DNA of 64,000 nt, from the NCBI GenBank assembly GCA_903871735.1, contig CAIQHU010000185.1, positions 1 to 64,000 on the forward strand, in the 5' to 3' direction. Made by a program: the position numbers and the translations under genes. The notes under the pieces were generated by a model. That model made no database searches, had not been told where the DNA came from, and saw only the letters and a list, made by a program, of their open reading frames with translations. Position 1 is the stretch's first letter. Every line of letters begins with the position of its first letter. Positions 18,933 through 28,335 of this stretch are shown one piece after another. The stretch is from an uncultured beta proteobacterium (GTDB lineage: Bacteria; Pseudomonadota; Gammaproteobacteria; Burkholderiales; Burkholderiaceae).

Positions 18933-19471
18933 TGGGTCTGCAAGTAGCTGTCGCGATGCGACTCGAACAAATTGATAATCCATGGCAGTCTCATAAGTGG
19001 TCTTTAGATGAGGTTTTGGTGGATTTAGGGCAGTTTGTTGGCTTGCGTTCATCTGCTGAAGTCATTGAAGTATGCGGCATTTCAGGCTTTTTAGTTCGGC
19101 GAAGCCAGCAAGAAGAGACATGGATCTATACAGGCTTTCAGCTCGATTTATTTGCCGATGAAGCACAGGGGTATTATTTAAATGTTTCATCGCCCCAGCC
19201 TAGTTGGTTTGTGATGTACCGCTATGAAGATTCCAGCTTATTTGCTGACGGTAAGATTGCAGTACCGCACCGGGTGATGCTTAGTTATAACGAGGCGGCG
19301 CGTTTACTCGATGGTGGCGAAGAAGTCGATCGTTATCCAATTAGTGGTCAGTTACTTGAATCGGTGCAATTATTTGTAGAAGAAAATTATCGACCTGAAC
19401 CCAAAAAAAGGCAACGGCCGGAATCCTTTCAAGGGGCAACTAGGCCGGCGCATCCTCTGAAGGGAGATTGA
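18932..19471 (+). CDS. DUF3305 protein, formate dehydrogenase accessory
   Basis: A 179-residue protein matching DUF3305 (VAVAMRLEQIDNPWQSHKW at the start, then DLFADEAQGYYLNVSSPQPSWFVMYR). DUF3305 genes sit next to DUF3306 and formate dehydrogenase genes in betaproteobacteria; the molecular function is not established. No cysteine cluster, signal or membrane helix is evident. Start ATG 18932 overlaps the ApbC stop by one base, and the next gene starts directly after its TGA. Confidence 0.85.
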   Translation: MGLQVAVAMRLEQIDNPWQSHKWSLDEVLVDLGQFVGLRSSAEVIEVCGISGFLVRRSQQEETWIYTGFQLDLFADEAQGYYLNVSSPQPSWFVMYRYEDSSLFADGKIAVPHRVMLSYNEAARLLDGGEEVDRYPISGQLLESVQLFVEENYRPEPKKRQRPESFQGATRPAHPLKGD

Positions 19472-20134
19472 TTGAGTACTTTTTTAAAAAGATGGTCAGC
19501 TCGAAAGCGAGAGCAGCAAGCCGCTCTTGTCGATGAGTCGACCCTTACCCTGCCTGCACTGGAACCTTTACCGGACGCATCGCAATCCGATTCTCTACAG
19601 CAGGTTGTTGATGATCCGTCAGTTGCGCTTACACAACATGCGCAGGATAAAACGGATCAGCCTTTGCCTGGACCCTCACTAGAGGATGTTGCGCGCTTAA
19701 CGCGTGAGTCTGATTTTTCGAGTTTTGTAACTAAAGACATTCATTTGGACGTGCATCAAGCCGCCATGAAAAAATTATTTACAGATCCGCATTACAACAT
19801 CATGGATGGATTAGATATTTATATCGATGACTATTCAAAAGAAGATCCCTTGCCGCCGGGTATGCTGGAGATGATGCGTCAGTCAGATATGTTGGGTTTA
19901 TTTAAAAAAGTTTTAGATGAACCTGTGATGTCCGTTGACGCAAGTAATGCCCCCGAATTAGAGTCATTCGTCGTGCAAGAGAAGACCAGTTCTATGGAGG
20001 ATCAATCTATCAAGGATCCTCTCGTGCTTGAGTCCCAAAGTCTCGACGAGGATAAAACCTTAGTTCGGCATCAGACTGGCGGGACTGATCAAAACGCCAT
20101 TCCATTAAATCCTATTGCAGAAAAAGCCCCATGA
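19472..20134 (+). CDS. DUF3306 protein, formate dehydrogenase accessory
   Basis: A 220-residue protein starting FLKRWSARKREQQA, the DUF3306 N-terminus, with a core ARLTRESDFSSFVTKDIHLDVHQAAMKKLFTDPHYN (family region about residues 70-110) and YIDDYSKEDPLPPGMLE. The flanks are acidic and low in complexity, probably disordered. It starts with TTG right after the DUF3305 stop and overlaps the poly-ferredoxin start by 4 bp. Function unknown; the neighbourhood is conserved with formate dehydrogenases. Confidence 0.85.
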   Translation: MSTFLKRWSARKREQQAALVDESTLTLPALEPLPDASQSDSLQQVVDDPSVALTQHAQDKTDQPLPGPSLEDVARLTRESDFSSFVTKDIHLDVHQAAMKKLFTDPHYNIMDGLDIYIDDYSKEDPLPPGMLEMMRQSDMLGLFKKVLDEPVMSVDASNAPELESFVVQEKTSSMEDQSIKDPLVLESQSLDEDKTLVRHQTGGTDQNAIPLNPIAEKAP

Positions 20135-22263
20135 CTACTACTTTGGTATGTAACTGTAATCGCACGATGTCCTTGGATGAGTCGGCATTACAAAAGCAAG
20201 TTGATTCTAGTATAAAAGTTCAAACAGCTCTATGTCGGCAAGATGTTGGGCAGTTTTTAAATGGTCTGCAGGGTGATGAACCGTTGGTCGTAGCTTGCAC
20301 GCAGGAACGGGAATTATTTTCAGCGATGGCCGCGAGCGCTTCAAAGCCATTGGTAGCACCTATTCGGTTTGTAAATATTCGAGAGACGGGCGGGTGGGGT
20401 CGTCAGCGCGCCCAGGCTGGGCCAAAGATTGCCAGTTTACTCGCCCTTGCCCAGTTATCTCCGCCTGATCCTTTACCAACGGTTAGTTACGACAGTTCGC
20501 AGGGGCGGCTCTTGATTATTGGTCCGAGTGCGATGGCATTTGGATGGGCTGAGCGTTTACATGCGAACTTAAGTGTCACGGTTTTAGTGAATGACTCGCA
20601 ACCATTGCCGATGCAAAAACACTTTTTTATTGCCAACGGCAATCTCCAATCACTGGATGGCTTTTTAGGACAATTTAAGGCGCAGTGGCAAAGAGATAAT
20701 CCAATTCAGCTCGATTTGTGTACGCGTTGCGGAGCATGTTTAGAGGCTTGTCCCGAAGGCGCGATTGACCTTAGTTTTCAGATTGATATGAGTAAATGTA
20801 AATCACATCGTGATTGTGTCAGCGCTTGTGGCTCGATTGGGGCGATTCAATTTAACCAAGTTGAAGAGTCGATTGAAGATCAATTTGACTTTGTACTTGA
20901 TTTAAACGAACGGCCTTTTATGGCAATACCAGAAAAGCCTCAGGGGTATTTTGCGCCTGGCATTACTTGGTCAAATCAGGCTTTAGCTGTACAAAAGATA
21001 TTAGGCTCTATTGGTGAGTTTGAAAAGCCGAAATTTTTTGCTTATCAGGAAAGTACCTGTGCACACGGTCGGAATGGTCAAGTCGGCTGTCAAGCATGTA
21101 TTGATATTTGTTCAACGCAGGCCATTCAATCAGTTTTTAAATCTGGGAAGGGCAGTATCGCTGTTAATCCGCAGTTGTGTATGGGATGTGGGGCGTGCGC
21201 TACTGCTTGCCCAACGGGCGCAATGACTTATGCTAATCCCACGGTGCCTTACCTGGGGCAACAAGTAAAGACCATTGTGCAGACCTTTAGTCAGATGAGC
21301 CAAGGGCGGGTTAGCCCGACGATACTGCTGCACTCTGGGGCTGCGGGTGGTGAGAAGGTACTGGATCAATTAGGTAAGATGGCACGTTTGCAGCCGGATC
21401 GATATAGCGGACTTCCAAGCCATATGGTGCCCCTGTCTTTACACCATATCGCCTCTACAGGGATTGACTTATGGCTGAGTTCGCTCGCCCATGGTCTGGC
21501 TGAAATCGTTTTATTGGCTAGTGGCGAAGAGTCAGCTGCGTATGTGCCGGCATTGGCTGAGCAAGTTGCTTTGGCAAATCAAATTTGTATAGGCTTGGGG
21601 TATGAAGAACGGGTTCATATTATTTCGTTGGACCATCGCGAGGATGATGTCTTAGCTTTAGAGCAATTACAGTTGCTTGATCAACGCTTAAATAATTTTG
21701 GTGCCAAAAAAACGTTAGCACCGCTGGCAACATTTGTTTTTTCGAAAGATAAGCGCCAGACCTTGGAGATGTCTTTGGAGCATTTATTGCTTCATGCGCC
21801 CTTACCATTAGCGCAAAACGAGTCGCTGTTATTGGCAACAAACGCACTTATTGGTGGCATAGAAGTCAATCAAGATCAATGCACACTTTGTATGTCGTGT
21901 GTAGGGGCTTGTCCTGGTGGTGCTCTGATTGATCATTTGGAGTTACCTCAGTTAGGATTTATTGAAAAGAATTGTGTGCAATGTGGTTTGTGCGTGAAGA
22001 CATGTCCAGAGGACGCCATCCAGTTGCTGCCGCGATTAAGTCCAATTAGTAAACGCAAGGAAAAGCAGTTTGTAAATGAAGCAAAGCCTTTTCATTGCAT
22101 CAAATGTGCAAAGCCCTTTGCGACTGAAAAAATGATGTCAGCAATGTTCGCTAAAATCGGGAATCATCCAGCATTTGCTGGCAGTGCGCAGGATCGGATC
22201 AAGATGTGTTCTGATTGTCGAGTGATCGATTTGATGAGTCAGCCAGCACCGCATAAGGAATGA
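20131..22263 (+). CDS. Multi-cluster 4Fe-4S protein of the formate dehydrogenase locus
   Basis: A 710-residue iron-sulfur protein. Cys-rich motifs appear in order: CNCN near the N terminus; CTRCGACLEACP (from Cys197); CKSHRDCVSACG; an unusual CAHGRNGQVGCQACIDIC; CMGCGACATACP; CTLCMSCVGACP; CVQCGLCVKTCP; and a terminal zinc-ribbon-like CIKCAKP...CSDC pair. This predicts about five or six [4Fe-4S] clusters. A middle region lacking cysteines resembles an electron-bifurcation-type linker, but I cannot name it. Such proteins are found with DUF3305/DUF3306 and FdhA; roles proposed are electron transfer or maturation, unproven. No Tat signal, so it is cytoplasmic. It overlaps both neighbours by 4 bp. 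Confidence 0.85.
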   Translation: MTTTLVCNCNRTMSLDESALQKQVDSSIKVQTALCRQDVGQFLNGLQGDEPLVVACTQERELFSAMAASASKPLVAPIRFVNIRETGGWGRQRAQAGPKIASLLALAQLSPPDPLPTVSYDSSQGRLLIIGPSAMAFGWAERLHANLSVTVLVNDSQPLPMQKHFFIANGNLQSLDGFLGQFKAQWQRDNPIQLDLCTRCGACLEACPEGAIDLSFQIDMSKCKSHRDCVSACGSIGAIQFNQVEESIEDQFDFVLDLNERPFMAIPEKPQGYFAPGITWSNQALAVQKILGSIGEFEKPKFFAYQESTCAHGRNGQVGCQACIDICSTQAIQSVFKSGKGSIAVNPQLCMGCGACATACPTGAMTYANPTVPYLGQQVKTIVQTFSQMSQGRVSPTILLHSGAAGGEKVLDQLGKMARLQPDRYSGLPSHMVPLSLHHIASTGIDLWLSSLAHGLAEIVLLASGEESAAYVPALAEQVALANQICIGLGYEERVHIISLDHREDDVLALEQLQLLDQRLNNFGAKKTLAPLATFVFSKDKRQTLEMSLEHLLLHAPLPLAQNESLLLATNALIGGIEVNQDQCTLCMSCVGACPGGALIDHLELPQLGFIEKNCVQCGLCVKTCPEDAIQLLPRLSPISKRKEKQFVNEAKPFHCIKCAKPFATEKMMSAMFAKIGNHPAFAGSAQDRIKMCSDCRVIDLMSQPAPHKE

Positions 22264-22919
22264 GTATGGACGCTATTGATAATCCAGGTGACCAGACTTC
22301 CTTGGCACTTGATACGCAGTTAAGTGCCGAGGATTTGGCGCGAGCAGACTTATATGGCTTGCTAGCCTTATTGTTTTATTCAGGGCCTGCGCAAGAGTTA
22401 TTAGAAAAAATTGCCAACTTTAATACCGCCATAGAGCAGCCGGAGGTTGTCTCTAGCTCCTTATTGCAAGGTCCTTGGGACGAGTTAGTCCGAGTGGCAA
22501 AAAATGCCTCTTCGGAGGATTGGCAAACTGAGTATGAGACCTATTTTGTGGGGGTTGGTAAGCAAGAGATTTTTTTATATGGATCTTATTATTTGACCGG
22601 TTTTTTAAATGAGAAGCCTCTAGCGTATTTGCGAGAGGAATTAAAGGTCTTAGGACTGGAAGGATCTGACGATATCTCTGAAACGGAAGACCATATAGCT
22701 TGTTTGTGTGAAATTATGCGCTATTTAATTGCGGGAGAGGATTTAGGTGTTTGCAACCTGACTCAGCAGAAAAAATTCTTTAATGAGCAAATTAGGCCTT
22801 GGGCAGGCCAATTATTTGATACCTTAGAGGCGCATCCTGGGTTAACGTATTATCGGCATGTTGGGCTATTGAGTAGGACCTTTTTTGAAATTGAAGGTCA
22901 AGCATTTGATATGCTCTAG
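22260..22919 (+). CDS. TorD/DmsD-family molybdoenzyme chaperone
   Basis: A 219-residue all-helical protein of the TorD/DmsD family, which binds Tat signal peptides of molybdoenzymes and holds the apoenzyme for cofactor insertion. Seen: DLARADLYGLLALLFYSGP near the start, YETYFVGVG, YGSYYLTGFLNEKPLAYLREEL, and SETEDHIACLCEIMRYL, the typical E-x-x-D-H-I motif. Its client is almost certainly FdhA, coded two genes downstream. The ATG overlaps the poly-ferredoxin stop. A 154-bp gap follows, so the structural genes may have their own promoter. Confidence 0.88.
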   Translation: MSMDAIDNPGDQTSLALDTQLSAEDLARADLYGLLALLFYSGPAQELLEKIANFNTAIEQPEVVSSSLLQGPWDELVRVAKNASSEDWQTEYETYFVGVGKQEIFLYGSYYLTGFLNEKPLAYLREELKVLGLEGSDDISETEDHIACLCEIMRYLIAGEDLGVCNLTQQKKFFNEQIRPWAGQLFDTLEAHPGLTYYRHVGLLSRTFFEIEGQAFDML

Positions 22920-23073
22920 GGTATACACTAAGCCCAAAAGACAAAAATTAAGTAATAATAGATAATGTGAAAGATTTTGCATAATCACAATTTGCATCAA
23001 TTTACAGGTTAGATTAATACTTTACAAAAGCACTTTGTTTTTTTAATAAATAAAACAAAACAGGAATTCACAG
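22920..23073 (+). promoter_or_regulatory. Gap between accessory and structural formate dehydrogenase genes
   Basis: A very AT-rich 154-bp stretch separates the TorD gene from the small Tat protein gene; all genes before and after are tightly packed. It is the natural place for a second promoter driving the structural subunits. I see no clear hairpin or consensus sigma-54 or sigma-70 element, and the ribosome site before 23074 is AGGAATT. Confidence 0.3.
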
Positions 23074-23280
23074 ATGACAACTAAAAACGCTAAGCCCTTG
23101 AATCGTCGGAATTTTTTTGCTGGAGCTGCAGCCCTAGCTGGCGGTGCAGTAATCCTGGCCAAAACGCCGGTTGGCCAACAAATAATCAGTGAGGTTGAGG
23201 ATGGTCTAACGAGTCAGAAAAAGACTGGTTATCAATTAACTGAACATATTCAAAAATATTACAAAACAACTCTTGTTTGA
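23074..23280 (+). CDS. Small Tat-signal protein of formate dehydrogenase region
   Basis: A 68-residue protein with a twin-arginine motif (LNRRNFF, Arg11-Arg12) and a short hydrophobic stretch (AGAAALAGGAVILA), followed by only about 30 residues. This is the 'formate dehydrogenase region Tat target' type, always found just before fdhA. Its role is unknown; it might be a small membrane-anchored subunit or assembly factor exported with FdhA. AGGA lies upstream of the ATG. Confidence 0.85.
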   Translation: MTTKNAKPLNRRNFFAGAAALAGGAVILAKTPVGQQIISEVEDGLTSQKKTGYQLTEHIQKYYKTTLV

Positions 23281-23325
23281 ATCGTAATTTTTTAGTTTTT
23301 TGCCTTCAATTAAGGAACCCCCCCC

Positions 23326-26304
23326 ATGAATCTGACACGCAAATTATCTGCCAATAATTCTCCTGCCACCTCGAACAGTCACTTAATCGCGCATTTATCC
23401 CGTGGACTGGATAATCTCATCCCGACGATGGATCGGCGGGCGTTTTTAAAGCGCTCTGGGCTAGGCGTTGGAGTTGGATTAGCTGGAACGCAATTGACCT
23501 TAGTCAAAAAAGCCAAGGCGATGGGCTCTAAACCAAGTACTGGGGAGCAGGGTATCGTGGTCCGAAGGACTATTTGTAGTCACTGTTCGGTAGGTTGTGC
23601 GGTGGACGCGGTGGTGGAAAACGGTGTTTGGACTCGCCAAGAGCCAGTGTTTGATTCTCCGATTAATATGGGTTCCTACTGTGCGAAAGGTGCTGCACTG
23701 CGTGAGCATGGTCACGGCGAATATCGCTTGAAATACCCCATGAAGTTAGTCGATGGTAAATACAAAAGAATTTCTTGGGAGACGGCACTAGACGAGATCT
23801 CTGCCAAGATGAAAGATCTCAAGAAAGAGCATGGCCCCGATTCTTTATTTTTTATTGGGTCCTCGAAATTTAATAATGAGCAGGCTTATTTGCTCCGCAA
23901 ATTTGTATCCTTTTTCGGTACAAATAATACGGACCATCAGGCTCGAATTTGTCACTCAACTACGGTCGCTGGGGTAGCTAATACTTGGGGCTATGGGGCG
24001 ATGACGAATAGTTACAACGATATGCAAAACGCCAAAGCTGCGATGTATATTGGGTCGAATGCTGCTGAGGCGCATCCGGTATCGATGTTACATTTATTGC
24101 ACGCTAAAGAAAATGGTTGTAAGGTGATTGTGGTCGATCCTAGGTATACGCGGACTGCTGCGAAATCAGACCAGTACGTGCGCATTCGTTCTGGCTCAGA
24201 TATACCGTTTTTATATGGTGTTTTGTATCATATTTTTAAAAATGGCTGGGAAGATAAAGCTTACATTAATGACCGTGTTTACGGTATGGATCAGATTAAA
24301 AAAGAGACCTTAGCCAATTGGGATCCAAAAACAGTGGAAGAGGCCTGTGGTGTTCCTGAAGCCCAGGTATATCAAGTAGCTAAGACAATGTCTGAAAATC
24401 GTCCATCTACATTTGTATGGTGTATGGGCCAGACCCAGCATACAACTGGTAATGCGATTGTTCGGATGTCATGTATAGTCCAACTCGCTCTTGGTAATGT
24501 GGGCAAATCAGGTGGTGGAACGAATATTTTTAGGGGGCATGACAATGTCCAGGGCGCCACAGACGTTGGCCCTAATCCAGATTCATTGCCTGGTTATTAT
24601 GGTTTAGCAGCGGGCTCTTGGAAACACTTTGCCAAAGTTTGGGACGTGGATTATGAGTGGATTAAGGCCCAATATTCGCCTGGCATGATGGAGAAGTCTG
24701 GCACGACGGTTTCGCGTTGGGTTGATGGTGTGCTTGAGAAGAATGAGTTAATTGATCAGCCGGCCAATATCAAGGGGCTATTTTTCTGGGGGCATGCACC
24801 TAACTCTCAGACTAGAGGCCCTGATATGAAGACAGCCATGGACGCTCTTGATCTCTTGGTAGTGGTTGATCCGTATCCAAGTGCGACCGCCGCAATGGCT
24901 GCGATGAAGTCCGAAGGGTCCAAACCAAATACCAATCGTAGCGTATATTTGTTGCCAGCCGCAACCCAATTTGAGACGGTTGGATCTTGTACTGCATCGA
25001 ATCGTTCCTTGCAATGGCGGGAAAAAGTGATTGACCCGTTATTCGAGTCGATGCCTGACCATGTGATTATGCAAGCGTTTGCTGATCGCTTAGGTTTTGG
25101 TACAGAGTTATCGAAAAATTTCAAAATGTTAGATTCTAAGTTTGCGGGTAAGAGTTGGAAAGAGCCTGAAGTGGAATCCATTTTGGGCGAAATCAATAGA
25201 TCTGTTTGGACCATTGGGTACACTGGTCAAACGCCTGAGCGCCTGAAAGCGCACATGCGGAACATGCACTTATTTGATCCCAAGACCTTGAAATCCAAAG
25301 GCGGAAAAGATTCCGTCAGTGGCTACGATACAACTGGCGATTACTATGGTTTGCCTTGGCCTTGTTATGGCAATGCCGAATTAAAGCATCCTGGAACACC
25401 TAACCTCTATGACAATAGTAAGCATGTGATGGATGGTGGAGGAAATTTCCGGGCAAACTTTGGTGTTGAAAAAGACGGCGTATCTATTTTGGCAGAGAAC
25501 GGTTCGCATTCAAAAGGTGCGGATATTAAAACGGGATATCCAGAATTTGACCATATTCTTCTCAAAAAACTTGGATGGTGGAATGATTTAACTGAAGCTG
25601 AGCAAAAAGCGGCTGAGGGTAAAAACTGGAAGACAGATTTATCAGGTGGTATTCAACGCGTCGTTTTAAAGGTACATGGTTGTCATCCTTTTGGTAACGC
25701 CAAAGCCAGAGCCGTAGTCTGGAACTTCCCAGACCCAGTGCCAAAGCATCGCGAGCCTTTATATGGAACTCGGCCTGAGTTGACTGCCAAGTATCCTACG
25801 CATGCTGATAAGAAAGCTTTTTGGAGACTACCAACCCTTTATAAGACCCTTCAGGACAAGAATATTGCTGATAAGATTTATGAAAAATTCCCAATCATTT
25901 TGACCTCGGGTCGGCTGGTTGAGTATGAGGGTGGCGGTGAGGAAACACGTTCTAATCCGTGGTTGGCCGAATTACAGCAAGAAAACTTTGTAGAGATTAA
26001 TCCAAAAGCAGCGGCTAGCCGGGGTATTAAGCAAAATGATTACGTTTGGGTCAAGAGCCCGACTGGCGCCAAAATTAAAGTGCGTGCTCTAGTGACAAAC
26101 CGGGTGGACGAGGAACATGCGTTTATACCGTTTCACTTCTCTGGTTGGTGGCAGGGTAAAGATATTTTGGATGCTTATCCAGATGGTGCCCATCCCATTG
26201 TTCGTGGTGAAGCAGTAAACACCGCTACGACATATGGCTATGACAGTGTGACGATGATGCAAGAGAGCAAGACGACTGTTTGCCAAATTGAAAAGTTTGC
26301 CTAA
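23326..26304 (+). CDS. fdhA: Formate dehydrogenase catalytic (alpha) subunit, Cys-type, Tat-exported
   Basis: The catalytic subunit oxidises formate to CO2 at a molybdenum or tungsten bis-pyranopterin site. The 992-residue protein has a Tat motif DRRAFLK (Arg37-Arg38), a [4Fe-4S] motif C84-x2-C87-x3-C91-x27-C119, and the metal ligand in ARICHSTTV at Cys209, so it is a cysteine rather than selenocysteine enzyme; His210 follows as in active FDHs. The C-terminal molybdopterin-dinucleotide domain holds SGRLVEYEGGGEETRSNPWLAE-like residues (about 865-885). The Shine-Dalgarno AAGGA is separated from ATG by A plus eight C. The next gene codes its electron-transfer partner. Periplasmic location is expected. 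Confidence 0.94.
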   Translation: MNLTRKLSANNSPATSNSHLIAHLSRGLDNLIPTMDRRAFLKRSGLGVGVGLAGTQLTLVKKAKAMGSKPSTGEQGIVVRRTICSHCSVGCAVDAVVENGVWTRQEPVFDSPINMGSYCAKGAALREHGHGEYRLKYPMKLVDGKYKRISWETALDEISAKMKDLKKEHGPDSLFFIGSSKFNNEQAYLLRKFVSFFGTNNTDHQARICHSTTVAGVANTWGYGAMTNSYNDMQNAKAAMYIGSNAAEAHPVSMLHLLHAKENGCKVIVVDPRYTRTAAKSDQYVRIRSGSDIPFLYGVLYHIFKNGWEDKAYINDRVYGMDQIKKETLANWDPKTVEEACGVPEAQVYQVAKTMSENRPSTFVWCMGQTQHTTGNAIVRMSCIVQLALGNVGKSGGGTNIFRGHDNVQGATDVGPNPDSLPGYYGLAAGSWKHFAKVWDVDYEWIKAQYSPGMMEKSGTTVSRWVDGVLEKNELIDQPANIKGLFFWGHAPNSQTRGPDMKTAMDALDLLVVVDPYPSATAAMAAMKSEGSKPNTNRSVYLLPAATQFETVGSCTASNRSLQWREKVIDPLFESMPDHVIMQAFADRLGFGTELSKNFKMLDSKFAGKSWKEPEVESILGEINRSVWTIGYTGQTPERLKAHMRNMHLFDPKTLKSKGGKDSVSGYDTTGDYYGLPWPCYGNAELKHPGTPNLYDNSKHVMDGGGNFRANFGVEKDGVSILAENGSHSKGADIKTGYPEFDHILLKKLGWWNDLTEAEQKAAEGKNWKTDLSGGIQRVVLKVHGCHPFGNAKARAVVWNFPDPVPKHREPLYGTRPELTAKYPTHADKKAFWRLPTLYKTLQDKNIADKIYEKFPIILTSGRLVEYEGGGEETRSNPWLAELQQENFVEINPKAAASRGIKQNDYVWVKSPTGAKIKVRALVTNRVDEEHAFIPFHFSGWWQGKDILDAYPDGAHPIVRGEAVNTATTYGYDSVTMMQESKTTVCQIEKFA

Positions 26305-26332
26305 AACCCGATCATAATTAAAGGAAAAAATC

Positions 26333-26977
26333 ATGGCAAGAATGAAATTTATCTGTGATGCCGAGCGTTGTATTGAATGCAATGGCTGCGTAACGGCGTG
26401 TAAGAACGAACACGAAGTTCCTTGGGGTGTAAACCGTCGGCGTGTAGTTACTATCAATGATGGTGAGATAGGCGCTGAGAAGTCTATTTCGGTGGCTTGC
26501 ATGCATTGTTCGGACGCCCCTTGTATGGCAGTTTGTCCGGTAGATTGTTTCTACAGGACTGATGAAGGGGTGGTTTTGCATAGCAAGGACACCTGTATAG
26601 GGTGTGGATATTGTTCTTACGCTTGCCCATTTGGGGCGCCACAATTTCCAAGTCAGGGGACTTTTGGTTTGCGCGGCAAAATGGATAAATGTACATTTTG
26701 TGCTGGTGGTCCTGAAGAAAATGGTTCCAAAGCAGAGTTTGAAAAGTACGGCCGCAATCGTTTATCCGAGGGTAAATTACCTGCATGTGCTGAGATGTGC
26801 TCCACTAAAGCCTTGTTGGCTGGTGATGGTGATGTGATTTCAGATATTTTCCGCAATCGCGTAACGAATCGTCAGACGCATGGTAAAGCTGCGGGTGGCG
26901 ATGTGTTTGGCTGGGGTACAGCTTATGGTAAGCCTAAAAAAGATGATAAAGCTGCGCCAACTGGAGCAAAGTCATGA
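26333..26977 (+). CDS. fdhB: Formate dehydrogenase iron-sulfur (beta) subunit
   Basis: The electron-transfer subunit of 214 residues. Four ferredoxin-type motifs are visible: CIECNGCVTAC, CMHCSDAPCMAVCP, CIGCGYCSYACP and the CTFC...CAEMC set, giving four [4Fe-4S] clusters as in DMSO-reductase-family beta subunits. There is no signal peptide, so it would be carried through Tat by FdhA. The tail after about residue 185 is lysine- and alanine-rich. It overlaps the lipoprotein gene by 4 bp. Confidence 0.93.
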   Translation: MARMKFICDAERCIECNGCVTACKNEHEVPWGVNRRRVVTINDGEIGAEKSISVACMHCSDAPCMAVCPVDCFYRTDEGVVLHSKDTCIGCGYCSYACPFGAPQFPSQGTFGLRGKMDKCTFCAGGPEENGSKAEFEKYGRNRLSEGKLPACAEMCSTKALLAGDGDVISDIFRNRVTNRQTHGKAAGGDVFGWGTAYGKPKKDDKAAPTGAKS

Positions 26978-27198
26978 GATTAACTAAAGCGATCATTAGT
27001 TTAAGTTTTATTTTCGGATTAGTTGCTTGCTCTGAGAGTTCTCAGGCTCTAAAGGCCAGTCAGTCAGATGTTGCGGCTTATCAGGGTGCTAAGAATGGTT
27101 TTGTTGACAAGAACTGGACCCCTGGTGATAAAACGAGCTGGGAAAACCAGTTACGAGTTAGGGCGCAAATTCAAGATGAATACACGCGGTCTAAGTAG
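26974..27198 (+). CDS. Small lipoprotein between fdhB and the cytochrome b subunit
   Basis: A 74-residue protein with a type II signal peptide: basic MRLTK, hydrophobic stretch, lipobox LVAC with Cys19. The mature part (about 55 residues, SESSQALKASQ to DEYTRSK) is hydrophilic and I recognise no family. The ATGA overlap with fdhB and position before the cytochrome gene suggest a role in tethering or assembling the periplasmic side of the complex; this is inference. Confidence 0.75.
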   Translation: MRLTKAIISLSFIFGLVACSESSQALKASQSDVAAYQGAKNGFVDKNWTPGDKTSWENQLRVRAQIQDEYTRSK

Positions 27199-27225
27199 TC
27201 TCTGGAGCACCATAAGGATATGACG

Positions 27226-28335
27226 ATGAATATAATCAAAAAAGTCTTGCAGACCTTGGGTTTTTTATGGATTTTTGCTGTGGTCATTACCCAAGCCCAT
27301 GCTCAGGCCACTTCACCTGCGGCTCCCCCGGCAGTGGAGTCTGCAAATATTATGGATATCCCCAAAGGTTCGGACGCTGCTGCGCAGCGCGAGCGTGAAC
27401 AAACGCAGCCGGCGAATAATTCACCATTTTGGCGTGCACTTAATAGTGATCAAGCCCATTACGTGAGTATTCCCGATAAGGAAGCTGGAGTTCTCATTCA
27501 AAAGGGTGGGCAAGAATGGCGCCTCATTCGTAATGGTGTGATTACCGTTTTTGGTGGGTGGTTAATAGTGCTGATTGCCGTAGCAATTTTGGCTTTTTAC
27601 TATCTGAAAGGTGAAATTAAGTTAGAACATCCTCGCACGGGCAAGCGTATTGAGCGCTTCACTTCGGTTGAGCGTCTAACACACTGGACGATGGCATTTA
27701 GTTTTGTTGCCTTGGCTATTTCTGGTGGGTTAATCATGTTTGGTAAGTTCTTATTATTACCAATTATTGGCTCATTCTTATTTGGCTCACTCATGTTCGT
27801 CATGAAAAATCTGCATAACTTTGTAGGCCCTTTATTTACAGTGAGTGTGGTCGTATTTTTTGTTTTGGTTGTGAAGGATAATTTTCCGGGTAAAGGTGAC
27901 TGGGCATGGATTCGTTCCTTAGGTGGTGCTCTTGGACACGCCCCTGCCGGCAGGTTTAATTTTGGTGAAAAACTGTGGTTCTGGTTAGGTATGACGATTC
28001 TGGGTTTGATTGTTTCTGCTTCGGGATGGGTTCTTGACATGATTGTGCCGGGAGTATCATACTGGCGCGATACGATGCAATTAGCAAATATCATCCACGG
28101 TGTTTCTGCAGTTCTCATCATGGCAGTTGCTCTGGGACATATTTATATTGGTACGATTGGTACTGAAGGCGCCATTGATGGCATGAAGACCGGTTACGTT
28201 GATGAATCATGGGCGCGACAGCACCATTCAGACTGGTTAGCTGATATTGAAACTGGAAAGATTCCAGCATCACGTGAGCCAGAGAACTCGACGAGTAGTA
28301 ATATTGCAAAAAAAATTCTAAGGAGTACAACATGA
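27226..28335 (+). CDS. Formate dehydrogenase cytochrome b (gamma) subunit
   Basis: The membrane anchor that passes electrons from FdhB to quinone through two b hemes. It has a signal-like N-terminal helix ending AHAQA, an unusual Pro/Ala/Glu-rich periplasmic segment of about 90 residues, then four main helices with heme-ligand histidines in VERLTHWTMAFSF, KNLHNFVGPLF, and IIHGVSAVLIMAVALGHIYIG, as in FdnI/FdoI. An ATG at 27220 is only one base from AAGGA; the ATG at 27226 (MNIIKK) has a 7-base spacing and is preferred (369 residues). Its stop overlaps the next gene by 4 bp. Confidence 0.9.
   Translation: MNIIKKVLQTLGFLWIFAVVITQAHAQATSPAAPPAVESANIMDIPKGSDAAAQREREQTQPANNSPFWRALNSDQAHYVSIPDKEAGVLIQKGGQEWRLIRNGVITVFGGWLIVLIAVAILAFYYLKGEIKLEHPRTGKRIERFTSVERLTHWTMAFSFVALAISGGLIMFGKFLLLPIIGSFLFGSLMFVMKNLHNFVGPLFTVSVVVFFVLVVKDNFPGKGDWAWIRSLGGALGHAPAGRFNFGEKLWFWLGMTILGLIVSASGWVLDMIVPGVSYWRDTMQLANIIHGVSAVLIMAVALGHIYIGTIGTEGAIDGMKTGYVDESWARQHHSDWLADIETGKIPASREPENSTSSNIAKKILRSTT

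Noticed and set aside
24807-25223. 138-codon minus-strand frame inside fdhA
   Set aside because: Overlaps the conserved molybdopterin domain of fdhA; an antisense shadow.
23326-26304. Selenocysteine in FdhA
   Set aside because: The metal-ligand codon is TGT (Cys209), not TGA, and the frame has no internal TGA.
27600-28121. 173-codon minus-strand frame inside the cytochrome b gene
   Set aside because: Antisense to the heme-binding helices; composition is what reverse-complemented membrane codons give.
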